From positions 1 to 16,770 of the forward strand of contig CAJIYY010000052.1 in NCBI GenBank assembly GCA_905181755.1: 16,770 nt of DNA. Reading direction: 5' to 3'. Positions within the stretch are counted from its first letter, which is position 1. The number at the start of each line of letters is the position of its first letter. This DNA is from Candidatus Dadabacteria bacterium UBA1144 (GTDB lineage: Bacteria > Desulfobacterota_D > UBA1144). The notes beneath the pieces are model-generated. The model worked only from the letters and a program-made list of their open reading frames with translations, was not told where the DNA came from and searched no databases. The position numbers were made by a program, and so were the translations under genes. Below are positions 6,445-13,175 of this stretch, piece by piece.

Positions 6445-6707
6445 TTAGCTATTTAAATCATAAGCCTTCTCTCTATGTTCTGACTGGTCCAATCTAACTT
6501 CTTCATTTTCAAACCCAACTTTTATTAAAACAATTGCTTTGGCTACAATTACCATTAACGTAGCTGCTACTAAAGTATGAATTTGAATAGCCTCAAATCA
6601 TCCGGCTGAACCTGAGACAGGAGCCGTCCTAGCAAGACCACCATTGAAGCTTTGTCATATTTGAAATATTCATATGTTGCCCAAAAAAGAGAGGCTGAGG
6701 AATACAT
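6445..6707 (-). pseudogene. Decayed membrane-protein gene with an Amt-like C-terminus
   Basis: On the minus strand, 50 codons after an in-frame TGA (6600-6598) read as a hydrophobic helix (IQIHTLVAATLMVIVAKAIV) and a tail containing RLDQSEHREKAY, ending at TAA 6447-6445. The neighbouring Amt ends with GLDLSEHSESAY after a similar QI-start helix. Upstream of the TGA the same frame reads NGGLARTAPVSGSAG, then meets another TGA (6657-6655). From there a second frame continues upstream (ATG at 6707, ASLFWATYEYFKYDKAS). At least one stop and one frameshift are needed to join the pieces. The likely origin is a broken third Amt copy; the part upstream of 6650 is not recognisably Amt, so an unrelated small membrane protein is possible. 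Confidence 0.42.
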
Positions 6708-6736
6708 TACCAGAAGTGTCAGAGATAAAAACGAAA

Positions 6737-6767
6737 AAGCCCTTGTCTATTAATCAGACAAGGGCTT
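6737..6767 (-). terminator. Terminator of the downstream amt gene
   Basis: A perfect 12-bp inverted repeat, AAGCCCTTGTCT (6737-6748) and AGACAAGGGCTT (6756-6767), with a 7-nt loop. On the minus strand it runs into TTTTTCGTTTTT. It lies 18 bp after the stop of the amt gene 6785-8023. Confidence 0.9.
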
Positions 6768-6784
6768 AATTAGGAAATATTATT

Positions 6785-8023
6785 TTAATCAGTATAAGCA
6801 GATTCACTATGCTCTGAAAGATCTAACCCTTTTGCCTCTGATTCATCATCAACACGAAGGCCAAAGACTTGGTTAACAATAAATAAGATAATAAATGTTC
6901 CCACACCTACAAAGAGCATCGTAGCTAATGCTGATTTAATTTGAACCATTATTAATCCATCAAACTGATAGGCAGCTGAGGCAAAAATTCCTGTAGCTAT
7001 ACAACCCCACAGCCCTCCTATACCATGAATACCAACAACATCTAAAGTGTCATCGTAATTAAATTTATTTTTTAGTGAACATGCAAAGCAACATAAAGAT
7101 CCGGCGATAAGTCCAATCATAATAGAAGAAAGTGGATCTACAAAGCCTGCTGCAGGAGTAATTGCTACTAGCCCTGCAATTGCACCACTAGCTGCCCCGA
7201 CCACAGTTGGAACCCCTTTTGAAAAATATTCTGTTAACATCCAGGCAATAACGGCTGAAGCTGCTGCTGTGTTCGTATTTAAAAATGCTAAAGCTGAATC
7301 AGAGTTTGCTCCTAATGCACTTCCTGCATTAAAGCCAAACCATCCAACCCAAAGCAAGGCTGCACCAATAACAACAAACGGAACATTATGTGGAGTGGTG
7401 GATCTGTTACGTCTTTTTCCGTACATAATTGCTGCAACTAATGCAGCTGTTCCAGAACTTAAGTGTACGACTGTTCCTCCAGCGAAGTCTAAAGCTCCAA
7501 GAGCTCCTATCCATCCTCCGCCCCAAACCCAATAACATAAAGGTGAATAAACTAAAGTAGACCATAAAATTGCAAAAGCAATATAAGCAGAGAATTTAGC
7601 TCGCTCGGCTATAGCACCTGTAACAAGAGCAATAGTTATAATTGCAAAAGTACCTTGAAAAGCAACAAATAAATAATCAGGAATTGTACCATTTGGGCTA
7701 CCTGTTATACCTTGTAATCCAAAATGACTTAAAGAACCTATAAGTTGATTGCCTTGACTACTGTCAAATGCCAACGAGTACCCTACAACAACCCATACAA
7801 TACTTATTACTGCAGCTGCAGAAAAGCTATGCATAAAAGTGCTAAGAACATTCTTTCTTCTAACAAGTCCTCCATAAAACAAAAACAATCCAGGTATAGT
7901 CATCATCAAGACAAGAGCTGTTGATGTTAAAATCCAAGCTGTGTCTCCTGAATCAATGCCTGCAGCAAAGCAGGTTCCCGGAAAAAATAAAACTAATAAG
8001 GCAAATGAAAAAATAAAACCCAT
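6785..8023 (-). CDS. amt: Ammonium transporter Amt (copy 1)
   Basis: Inner-membrane ammonium channel of the Amt/Mep/Rh family, 412 residues. A cleavable signal peptide is visible (hydrophobic 4-17, CFA-AG near 18-22), as in E. coli AmtB, followed by about eleven membrane helices. The family landmarks are present: Asp179 and His187 in DFAGGTVVHLSSG, His333 in GIHGIGGLWG (the twin pore histidines), the GAIAERAKF loop (136-144), and an aromatic gate Phe122/Phe126. The cytoplasmic tail GLDLSEHSESAY (399-410) is the region that contacts PII in other Amt proteins, but no glnK gene is adjacent. ATG 8023 has AAAGGAG on the minus strand. A consensus sigma-54 promoter lies about 115-130 bp upstream and a terminator follows. 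Confidence 0.96.
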   Translation of the reverse strand: MGFIFSFALLVLFFPGTCFAAGIDSGDTAWILTSTALVLMMTIPGLFLFYGGLVRRKNVLSTFMHSFSAAAVISIVWVVVGYSLAFDSSQGNQLIGSLSHFGLQGITGSPNGTIPDYLFVAFQGTFAIITIALVTGAIAERAKFSAYIAFAILWSTLVYSPLCYWVWGGGWIGALGALDFAGGTVVHLSSGTAALVAAIMYGKRRNRSTTPHNVPFVVIGAALLWVGWFGFNAGSALGANSDSALAFLNTNTAAASAVIAWMLTEYFSKGVPTVVGAASGAIAGLVAITPAAGFVDPLSSIMIGLIAGSLCCFACSLKNKFNYDDTLDVVGIHGIGGLWGCIATGIFASAAYQFDGLIMVQIKSALATMLFVGVGTFIILFIVNQVFGLRVDDESEAKGLDLSEHSESAYTD

Positions 8024-8051
8024 AATTGACTCCTTTTATATTAAAATCATC

Positions 8052-8125
8052 ACAAGCAAAAACCTCTTCTTTGGATCCAGCAACCATCCTCTAAGAGAAA
8101 AGAGCCTTTCCTAGCTTTTACTTGT
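8052..8125 (-). promoter_or_regulatory. Structured leader of amt copy 1
   Basis: In the ~100-nt leader between the predicted sigma-54 start (~8127) and the SD, ACAAGTAAAA (minus strand, 8125-8116) pairs with TTTTGCTTGT (8061-8052), 10 bp with one G-U. Inside it, CTCTT (8104-8100) pairs with AAGAG (8068-8064), and GGAT (8089-8086) with ATCC (8076-8073). The SD lies about 15 nt past the stem. It may simply be a structured 5' UTR. Confidence 0.35.
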
Positions 8126-8138
8126 TACTATTCTTATG

Positions 8139-8153
8139 GCAATTACTGTGCCA
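8139..8153 (-). promoter_or_regulatory. Sigma-54 (-24/-12) promoter of amt copy 1
   Basis: On the minus strand TGGCACAGTAATTGC matches the sigma-54 consensus TGGCAC-N5-TTGC at every fixed position, with GG (8152-8151) and GC (8140-8139) at the required spacing. The predicted start is near 8127. Nitrogen-regulated Amt genes are commonly sigma-54/NtrC dependent. Confidence 0.85.
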
Positions 8154-8162
8154 AAAGACAAA

Positions 8163-8204
8163 AAAGACAAACCCCTATTTCTTAACTTTTAGGGGTTTGT
8201 CTTT
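8163..8204 (-). terminator. Terminator of the upstream amt gene (copy 2)
   Basis: A perfect 15-bp inverted repeat, AAAGACAAACCCCTA (8163-8177) and TAGGGGTTTGTCTTT (8190-8204), with a 12-nt loop. On the minus strand the tail is TTTTTTGTCTTTT. It insulates copy 2 from copy 1, whose sigma-54 promoter begins 10 bp further on. Confidence 0.92.
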
Positions 8205-8209
8205 ACGAA

Positions 8210-8236
8210 GTAGCAAGGCTATATTAAGATTGCTAC
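8210..8236. promoter_or_regulatory. Dyad upstream of the amt copy 1 promoter, candidate activator site
   Basis: GTAGCAA (8210-8216) and TTGCTAC (8230-8236) form a perfect 7-bp dyad with a 13-bp gap. Its centre is about 96 bp upstream of the predicted sigma-54 start, a normal enhancer distance. The half-sites do not match the enteric NtrC consensus (TGCACY/RGTGCA), so the assignment is tentative. Confidence 0.3.
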
Positions 8237-8252
8237 ACAGATTATGCGTATT

Positions 8253-9542
8253 TTATTTAATTGAAGTATAGGCTTCTATCCCCACCTCACTTCTATCTGA
8301 CCCTAATAACTCATCTTCTGGACTTGGCCTGACGCCTATAGTCATTTTGAGTAAGAACCACACCACAGAAGAGACAATAAAGACAAATATAACTACTGAG
8401 AATGCCCCGATAGCTTGAGTCACAAATGATGTATCTGTATTTGTTATTGCAACAGCAATAGTTCCCCATATTCCAGCTATCAAGTGAACTGGTAAGGCCC
8501 CTACAACGTCATCTATTTTCAAACTTTCAATAAACTGTGTTCCGAATACTGCAATTAGGCCACCAACTCCGCCAACAAGCATGGAACTGAAAGCTGTTGG
8601 GGCAAGAGGTTCTGCAGTAATTGACACAAGACCAGCCAAGGCCCCATTTAATGCAAAAGTAATATCTACTTTTCCATAAATTAACTGTGAAATAACCATT
8701 GCAACTATCAAACCAGAACAGGCTGCAATATTTGTATTTACAAAGATATTTGAGACTGCAACTGCATCATCCATTGTCCCAATTGCGAGTTGAGATCCAC
8801 CATTGAACCCAAACCAACCTAACCACAGAATAAAAGTACCAAGAGTAGCAAGAGGAATACTTGAAGCTGGTATAGCATGTGGTGTTCCATTCGCGCTAAA
8901 CCTGCCTAATCTAGGCCCAATAATTAGAGCACCCGCCAATGCTGCCGCACCGCCTGCTGCATGAACAAGGGTTGAGCCAGCAAAATCAGAGAACCCGATA
9001 GATGACAACCATCCACCGCCCCACTGCCAACCCATTTCAATTGGATAAATAACACCAGCAAGAATTGCTGCAAAAATAAAGAATGGCCATATTTTAACTC
9101 TTTCGGCAACAGTTCCAGAAACTATTGAAACTGTAGTGGCACAAAAAACCATCTGAAAGAACCAGTCCGAATGTGCCGCATAACCAGTTGCCATATCTTC
9201 GACAGCTACGAATGAGGTAAAAGTGCCGATATATCCCGCCTCCGGTATTCCATAAGCAAGATTGTATCCCACTATATAGAACATAATTCCCGAAATTGCA
9301 TATAGTCCAACATTTTTTAAACAAATAGTAGAAACATTTTTTGACCTGACCATGCCTGATTCAAGCATTGTAAATCCAGCAGCCATCCACATGACAAGAA
9401 ACCCGCAAATTAAGAACAACAAAGTGTTGAAGATAAACGCAGTCTCATCAGGAGAATTAGATGCTGAGGCATCTTTCGTTAGAAAGAGTGAAATAGTACA
9501 TAAAAATAGAAACATTAAAAAAAAAATTGTTTTTTTAACCAT
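8253..9542 (-). CDS. amt: Ammonium transporter Amt (copy 2)
   Basis: Second ammonium channel, 429 residues, clearly divergent from copy 1. N-terminal signal peptide (basic VKK, hydrophobic 6-21, ASA-S near 25-28), then about eleven helices. Landmarks: Asp186 and His194 in DFAGSTLVHAAGG, the GTVAERVKI loop (143-151), FILWLGWFGFNGGS (237-250), and His353 in VHLIAGIWG, so both pore histidines are kept. Phe128/Phe129 and Phe133 are candidate gate residues. The tail ends GSDRSEVGIEAYTSIK, unlike copy 1. ATG 9542 has a strong GGAGG SD (complement at 9551-9555), 8 nt away. A consensus sigma-54 promoter lies ~40 bp upstream. The gene ends ~50 bp before its own terminator and is transcribed toward copy 1. 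No PII gene is adjacent. Confidence 0.96.
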   Translation of the reverse strand: MVKKTIFFLMFLFLCTISLFLTKDASASNSPDETAFIFNTLLFLICGFLVMWMAAGFTMLESGMVRSKNVSTICLKNVGLYAISGIMFYIVGYNLAYGIPEAGYIGTFTSFVAVEDMATGYAAHSDWFFQMVFCATTVSIVSGTVAERVKIWPFFIFAAILAGVIYPIEMGWQWGGGWLSSIGFSDFAGSTLVHAAGGAAALAGALIIGPRLGRFSANGTPHAIPASSIPLATLGTFILWLGWFGFNGGSQLAIGTMDDAVAVSNIFVNTNIAACSGLIVAMVISQLIYGKVDITFALNGALAGLVSITAEPLAPTAFSSMLVGGVGGLIAVFGTQFIESLKIDDVVGALPVHLIAGIWGTIAVAITNTDTSFVTQAIGAFSVVIFVFIVSSVVWFLLKMTIGVRPSPEDELLGSDRSEVGIEAYTSIK

Positions 9543-9568
9543 TTTTATAACCTCCGTTTTTATAGATT

Positions 9569-9605
9569 ATTTATAAATTGGCAAAATGTGTGCCAATTTA
9601 TAAAT
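9569..9605. repeat. 15-bp perfect inverted repeat spanning the amt/acyl-CoA synthetase promoter region
   Basis: Arms 9569-9583 (core TTATAAATTGGCA, 9571-9583) and 9591-9605 are exact reverse complements around a 7-bp centre (AAATGTG). The repeat coincides with the sigma-54 promoter of amt copy 2 and creates a near-consensus -24/-12 site on the opposite strand (9579-9593). Confidence 0.85.
9581..9595 (-). promoter_or_regulatory. Sigma-54 (-24/-12) promoter of amt copy 2
   Basis: On the minus strand TGGCACACATTTTGC fits TGGCAC-N5-TTGC exactly, with GG at 9594-9593 and GC at 9582-9581. The predicted start is near 9569, leaving a ~26-nt leader with the GGAGG SD. Together with the copy 1 promoter it makes an independently promoted pair of nitrogen-responsive Amt genes. 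Confidence 0.87.
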
Positions 9606-9634
9606 TGAATAAAATTTAACAACTATTGTATTAT
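9605..9634 (+). promoter_or_regulatory. Possible sigma-70-type promoter of the acyl-CoA synthetase gene
   Basis: TTGAAT (9605-9610), an 18-bp spacer and TATTAT (9629-9634) lie just before ATG 9643, predicting a start at about 9641-9643. There is no SD in the AT-rich stretch before the ATG, so the message may be leaderless. The region is A/T only in places, which raises the chance of a false match. Confidence 0.4.
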
Positions 9635-9642
9635 TATATTTA

Positions 9643-11277
9643 ATGACACCTAAGATTGAGGAGATAAGAAATCTTTACACTTTAGTTAAGAATTCTGCAA
9701 ATAACTTTCCTGAAAGAATTGCATTATCTGAATATAAAAAAGAAAAACTTAACTCTCTCCTATATTCCGAGCTCCTTTCTGCGATAGACAAGAAAGCTGA
9801 AGAGCTATATAAAATCCAAATTAAGGCTGGCTCAAATGTAGCCCTTGCCGGATCTAACTCTATCGACTGGGTAGTTACTTTCTTTTCAATAATTAAAATT
9901 GGTTGCGTAGTTGTTCCAATAGATCCGAAGATGAACAAAAAAGGGATAGAATTCATTCTCGAATTTACTAACTCCAAACTTTTTTTAGTAGACAATGTTA
10001 AAAATTTTAATATTTCTACTAAGCTAAAATCTTTAATTCACTCGATGAATAGTGTTGAAATAAAAGTTCAGGGCAAAGGGAGCAAGAACATGCAGCCCCT
10101 AGTTTTACTAAAAAACATAAGAAGCCTAGAGCGTGAAATAAATAACGATATCGCTGAGATACTTTTCACCTCTGGCACCACTGGTACACCAAAAGGAGTG
10201 GTGCTAACACAAAACAACTTACTATCAAATATTAAAGATATTCATTCAATGTTGCCATTAGAAAATCATCAGAAATCTTTTTCAATTCTTCCGTTACATC
10301 ACGTATATGAATTAACATGTGGTCTTTTGCATAATATCAGCAGAGGTAACCATACGCACCTGTGCTCGAAAATTGACATAACTAACATGGCCAAAGAAAT
10401 GAATCAGTTTCAACCAACAGTATGGCCGGTTGTACCCTTAATTCTAGAAAAGATCTATAAGAATATAAACAAAACAATATCTCGGTCTAATATAAAAATG
10501 ATAATATTCAAATTATTTCCAAAACTTTTTGGACTTATTTTGAGAAGAAAATTAGGATTAAAAAAGTTAAAAGTGATTCTCAGTGGGGGAGCTCCTTTGA
10601 ATTCTGATGTTGAAACTTTCTTTACAAATATTGGATTACCTATTACCCAAGGATATGGGCTATCAGAAGCCTCTCCTCTAATATCAGTAAACCCAATGAA
10701 TAATCAAAAAATTGGCTCGGTAGGAAGAATTATTAGCTCGTGTAAGGTTGTGATAAAAAATCCAAACGATAAGGGGCATGGTCTAATTATGGCAAAGGGA
10801 CCAAATATTTTCCCAGGATATTACAAGAACAAAGAGCTGACTGATGAGATACTAAAAGATGGATGGCTAAATACGGGCGATATTGGCTTTATTGACGAAG
10901 AAGGCTACCTTTATATAACTGGAAGAGAAAAGTTCGTCATAGTCAACAAAGGCGGTTTGAACATTTATCCAGAAGAAATTGAAGAGTTTTTTTCTTCTTC
11001 AATTTACATAAAAGATATTGTAGTTTTCAGTGATGACAATGAAAATATAATCGCTCTGATACGTCCTGACGAAGAGTTTGTTAAAGATAAAGACGAGTCT
11101 GAGATTGGAAAGGTTATTTACTCAAATTGCATTGAAATCAATAAGGGCCTGGAATCATATAAAAGAGTAAAGAAATTTTATTTATCCTCCCATGATTTTG
11201 AAAAAACTTCGACTCAAAAAATTAAAAGATCATTTCTGAAGAATATAAATTTAGAAGACTACTCTTTAGCTAGATAG
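9643..11277 (+). CDS. AMP-forming acyl-CoA synthetase (AMP-binding protein), probable fatty acid-CoA ligase
   Basis: Adenylate-forming enzyme that activates a carboxylic acid, probably a fatty acid, to its CoA thioester through an acyl-AMP. 544 residues. Motifs in order: the P-loop ILFTSGTTGTPKGVVLTQ (173-190); SFSILPLHHVYELTCGLLHN (212-231), typical of long-chain acyl-CoA synthetases; VILSGGAPLN (311-320); QGYGLSEASP (336-345); DGWLNTGDIGFIDEEGYLYI (406-425) followed by TGREK; and a C-terminal TSTQKIKR (522-529), whose Lys526 fits the catalytic A10 lysine although Gln replaces the usual Gly. The substrate cannot be read from sequence. ATG 9643 lacks an SD. The last 12 bp overlap the convergent DUF3891 gene. 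EtfAB in the same window would serve a fatty-acid oxidation route. Confidence 0.9.
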   Translation: MTPKIEEIRNLYTLVKNSANNFPERIALSEYKKEKLNSLLYSELLSAIDKKAEELYKIQIKAGSNVALAGSNSIDWVVTFFSIIKIGCVVVPIDPKMNKKGIEFILEFTNSKLFLVDNVKNFNISTKLKSLIHSMNSVEIKVQGKGSKNMQPLVLLKNIRSLEREINNDIAEILFTSGTTGTPKGVVLTQNNLLSNIKDIHSMLPLENHQKSFSILPLHHVYELTCGLLHNISRGNHTHLCSKIDITNMAKEMNQFQPTVWPVVPLILEKIYKNINKTISRSNIKMIIFKLFPKLFGLILRRKLGLKKLKVILSGGAPLNSDVETFFTNIGLPITQGYGLSEASPLISVNPMNNQKIGSVGRIISSCKVVIKNPNDKGHGLIMAKGPNIFPGYYKNKELTDEILKDGWLNTGDIGFIDEEGYLYITGREKFVIVNKGGLNIYPEEIEEFFSSSIYIKDIVVFSDDNENIIALIRPDEEFVKDKDESEIGKVIYSNCIEINKGLESYKRVKKFYLSSHDFEKTSTQKIKRSFLKNINLEDYSLAR

Positions 11278-12003
11278 CCCTATTCTTCTAAACATTGTAG
11301 TAGAGTTTCTAAATTCATCTTTCAGCTTCTTCGGCGTCATCACTAACTCTTTTGGAAGGATTTTATACGGAATCTCAATCATATTTTGCTTGGCCTTCAA
11401 AAAACCTGGAGGAAAACTATAAATTGAATCACTAACTTTATTTATATTAATACTAGTAACACTACCATCAAGCGATTTGACTGAGGGAATCAAATCTTTA
11501 ACAACTTCTCTTTCCCTGCACAAGATCAATGAAAGCAAATCTGTGAACTTTAGGAATCCCAACTCAACGTTAAAGACGTCTTGATTAATATTATTTAAAA
11601 TTCCTGAGTAGTTTTTATTTATAAAATCACTACATTTGCTATGGAAACTATCTTTATCTCCCCTATTACTAGAGTTAGCGCTCAATGCTTTGAAATGCTC
11701 AGCAATTAGAACAGAGGAATAAGGTATGACTGAATTTATAATGCTTTTCATCCATAACTCATCTTGAAGGGACGGTTTCATGTTTTGAAAAGTAAAAATA
11801 TCCCCAGATTTACTTGTTTTCGGAATGGTATCATATTCAATCCATCCACAATCATGATTCCTTATTGCATACTTTAATTCCTCAGACACCTCTAGCCCCT
11901 GAGTTACATCTGGGCTAATCATAGAAAACAGATCTAAAGATACCCTCGCATGGTCGTGCTGAGTTATAAAGCATATATCATCAAAAAATTCTTTTGTAAT
12001 CAA
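11266..12003 (-). CDS. DUF3891 family protein
   Basis: 245 residues, unknown function. It matches the DUF3891 pattern: FITQHDHARVSLDL near the N-terminus (12-25), AIRNHDCGWIEYD (46-58), an F(Q)NMKPSLQDELWMKSI segment, and PYSSVLIAEHFKAL (94-107). The conserved His/Asp residues (H16, D17, H18, H50, D51, H103) look like an HD-type metal site in a helical protein; that reading is inference. The start is TTG at 12003, supported by AGGAG on the minus strand (complement at 12010-12014) with a 6-nt spacer. The gene is divergent from purE and its 3' end overlaps the convergent acyl-CoA synthetase gene by 12 bp, leaving no room for a terminator between them. Confidence 0.8.
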   Translation of the reverse strand: MITKEFFDDICFITQHDHARVSLDLFSMISPDVTQGLEVSEELKYAIRNHDCGWIEYDTIPKTSKSGDIFTFQNMKPSLQDELWMKSIINSVIPYSSVLIAEHFKALSANSSNRGDKDSFHSKCSDFINKNYSGILNNINQDVFNVELGFLKFTDLLSLILCREREVVKDLIPSVKSLDGSVTSININKVSDSIYSFPPGFLKAKQNMIEIPYKILPKELVMTPKKLKDEFRNSTTMFRRIGLSS

Positions 12004-12027
12004 AACTATCTCCTAAGTACTCTTGAA

Positions 12028-12036
12028 ATATTAGCA
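12028..12036 (-). promoter_or_regulatory. Extended -10 element upstream of the DUF3891 gene
   Basis: On the minus strand TGCTAATAT (12036-12028) is an extended -10 (TGn plus TAATAT, four of six to TATAAT). The predicted start near 12021 leaves an ~18-nt leader that contains the AGGAG SD for the TTG start. No convincing -35 box is present. Confidence 0.4.
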
Positions 12037-12057
12037 TAATCAGGATAACTTAAAACC

Positions 12058-12546
12058 ATGCCTTTAGTTGGAATAATAGTTGGTAGTGACTCAGATCTTG
12101 AGAAAGCATCAGATGCCTGCAGCATCTTAGAAGAACTAGGAATTCCCTATGATCTTAGAATTGCTTCCGCTCATAGAACCCCTGAGCTCTTAGATGAATA
12201 TATGAGTACTGCCGAAGATAGAGGCGTAGAAGTAATTATAGCTGCAGCTGGTTGGGCTGCTCATTTGCCCGGGGTAGTTGCATCCTATACAACGCTACCT
12301 GTAATAGGTATTCCAATAGACTCATCCTGCCTGAATGGGATAGACTCTCTCTTGTCAATAGTTCAAATGCCTCCTGGTATTCCAGTTGGAACTATGTCAA
12401 TTGGTAAAGGCGGCGCAAGAAATGCTGGGATTTATGCTGCTTCAATACTTTCGATCAAATATCCAGAAATCAAAAAGTCCTTAATTAATTTTAGACAAAG
12501 TTTAAAGAATAAAGTTATCAAAGCTGCAGAGAAACATAATAAATAA
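12058..12546 (+). CDS. purE: N5-carboxyaminoimidazole ribonucleotide mutase
   Basis: Purine biosynthesis enzyme that moves the carboxyl group of N5-CAIR to give CAIR. 162 residues, usual length. Landmarks: GIIVGSDSDLEKA (5-17), RIASAHRTPE (34-43) with catalytic His39, AAAGWAAHLPGVVA (62-75) with His69, PVIGIPIDSS (80-89), and GIDSLLSIVQMPPGIPVG (94-111), then GKGGARNAGIYAA. The AAHLPG loop is of class I type, and the AGW variant replaces the more familiar AGGAAH. purK is not adjacent; a Sua5 gene follows after 2 bp. No good SD precedes ATG 12058 (AGGA at 12042-12045 is far). It heads a purE-sua5-DUF1015 gene group. Confidence 0.96.
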   Translation: MPLVGIIVGSDSDLEKASDACSILEELGIPYDLRIASAHRTPELLDEYMSTAEDRGVEVIIAAAGWAAHLPGVVASYTTLPVIGIPIDSSCLNGIDSLLSIVQMPPGIPVGTMSIGKGGARNAGIYAASILSIKYPEIKKSLINFRQSLKNKVIKAAEKHNK

Positions 12547-12548
12547 AA

Positions 12549-13175
12549 TTGTTAACTTATAGCCAATCTCAATTAGACATAGAAGAAATCGCAATTCTTT
12601 TTAGAAATGGATCTACAGTATGTTATCCAACAGAGACCCTATACGGCCTTGGATGTTCGGCCAACAGTCGAGCAGGAATAGAAAAAATATACGATATGAA
12701 GAAACGAGACAAGGAAAAAAATTTTACTCTACTATTTAAAGACATTGAGATGATAAATAATCACTGTATTTTAAAAAATCAGGAAACTGAATTAATTCAG
12801 GAATTCTCACCCGGACCTTTCTCTATCCTGCTAGATATAAAGGAAACATCTGCTATAGATAATAAAATCGTTAGCCCTAGTGGTGAGATATGCTGCAGAA
12901 TCTCTTCACATCCATTTGTAAAACTACTATTTAACTACATAGATTTCCCAATAGTCTCAACGAGCGCAAACCTAAGCGGAAATAAGAATATTTTTTTATT
13001 TAAAACAATATATAATAGTTTCCATAATTTAGTCGATTGTATAATAGACTACGGTGACATAGCAGAGTCATTAGGGTCTTCAATAATAAAGAACACAGAA
13101 AATGAGGCTATAATCATTAGAGAAGGTGACTTAAGCTCAAGAAGCATAGAGGATTTTTATAATGGCAAAAGTTAA
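12549..13175 (+). CDS. L-threonylcarbamoyladenylate synthase (Sua5/YrdC/TsaC family)
   Basis: Makes threonylcarbamoyl-AMP from threonine, bicarbonate and ATP for the t6A37 modification of tRNAs reading ANN codons. 208 residues, a YrdC domain without the long Sua5 C-terminal domain. Motifs: STVCYPTETLYGLGCSA (22-38), IYDMKKRDKEKNFTLLF (the KxR nucleotide/substrate loop, ~47-63), EFSPGPFSILLD (84-95), the short ICCRIS strand, and PIVSTSANLSGN (near 133-144). The start is taken as TTG 12549, two bases after the purE stop. No ATG occurs before the conserved core and no SD is seen, so translation is probably coupled to purE. The 3' end overlaps the DUF1015 gene by 14 bp. Confidence 0.9.
   Translation: MLTYSQSQLDIEEIAILFRNGSTVCYPTETLYGLGCSANSRAGIEKIYDMKKRDKEKNFTLLFKDIEMINNHCILKNQETELIQEFSPGPFSILLDIKETSAIDNKIVSPSGEICCRISSHPFVKLLFNYIDFPIVSTSANLSGNKNIFLFKTIYNSFHNLVDCIIDYGDIAESLGSSIIKNTENEAIIIREGDLSSRSIEDFYNGKS

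Noticed and set aside
7269..7535. Plus-strand 88-residue frame inside amt copy 1
   Set aside because: It is antisense to a well-conserved Amt gene, has no SD and resembles no protein.
8024..8130. Glutamine (glnA-type) riboswitch in the amt copy 1 leader
   Set aside because: The conserved core bases of that class are not seen; only generic helices can be drawn.
8924..9324. Extra minus-strand frames (76 and 61 residues) inside amt copy 2
   Set aside because: They are out-of-frame readings of the Amt coding sequence; the main frame holds all Amt landmarks without interruption.
12023..12057. Sigma-70 promoter for purE (TTGAAA at 12023-12028)
   Set aside because: No acceptable -10 box occurs at 16-18 bp; TAACTT matches only half of the consensus.
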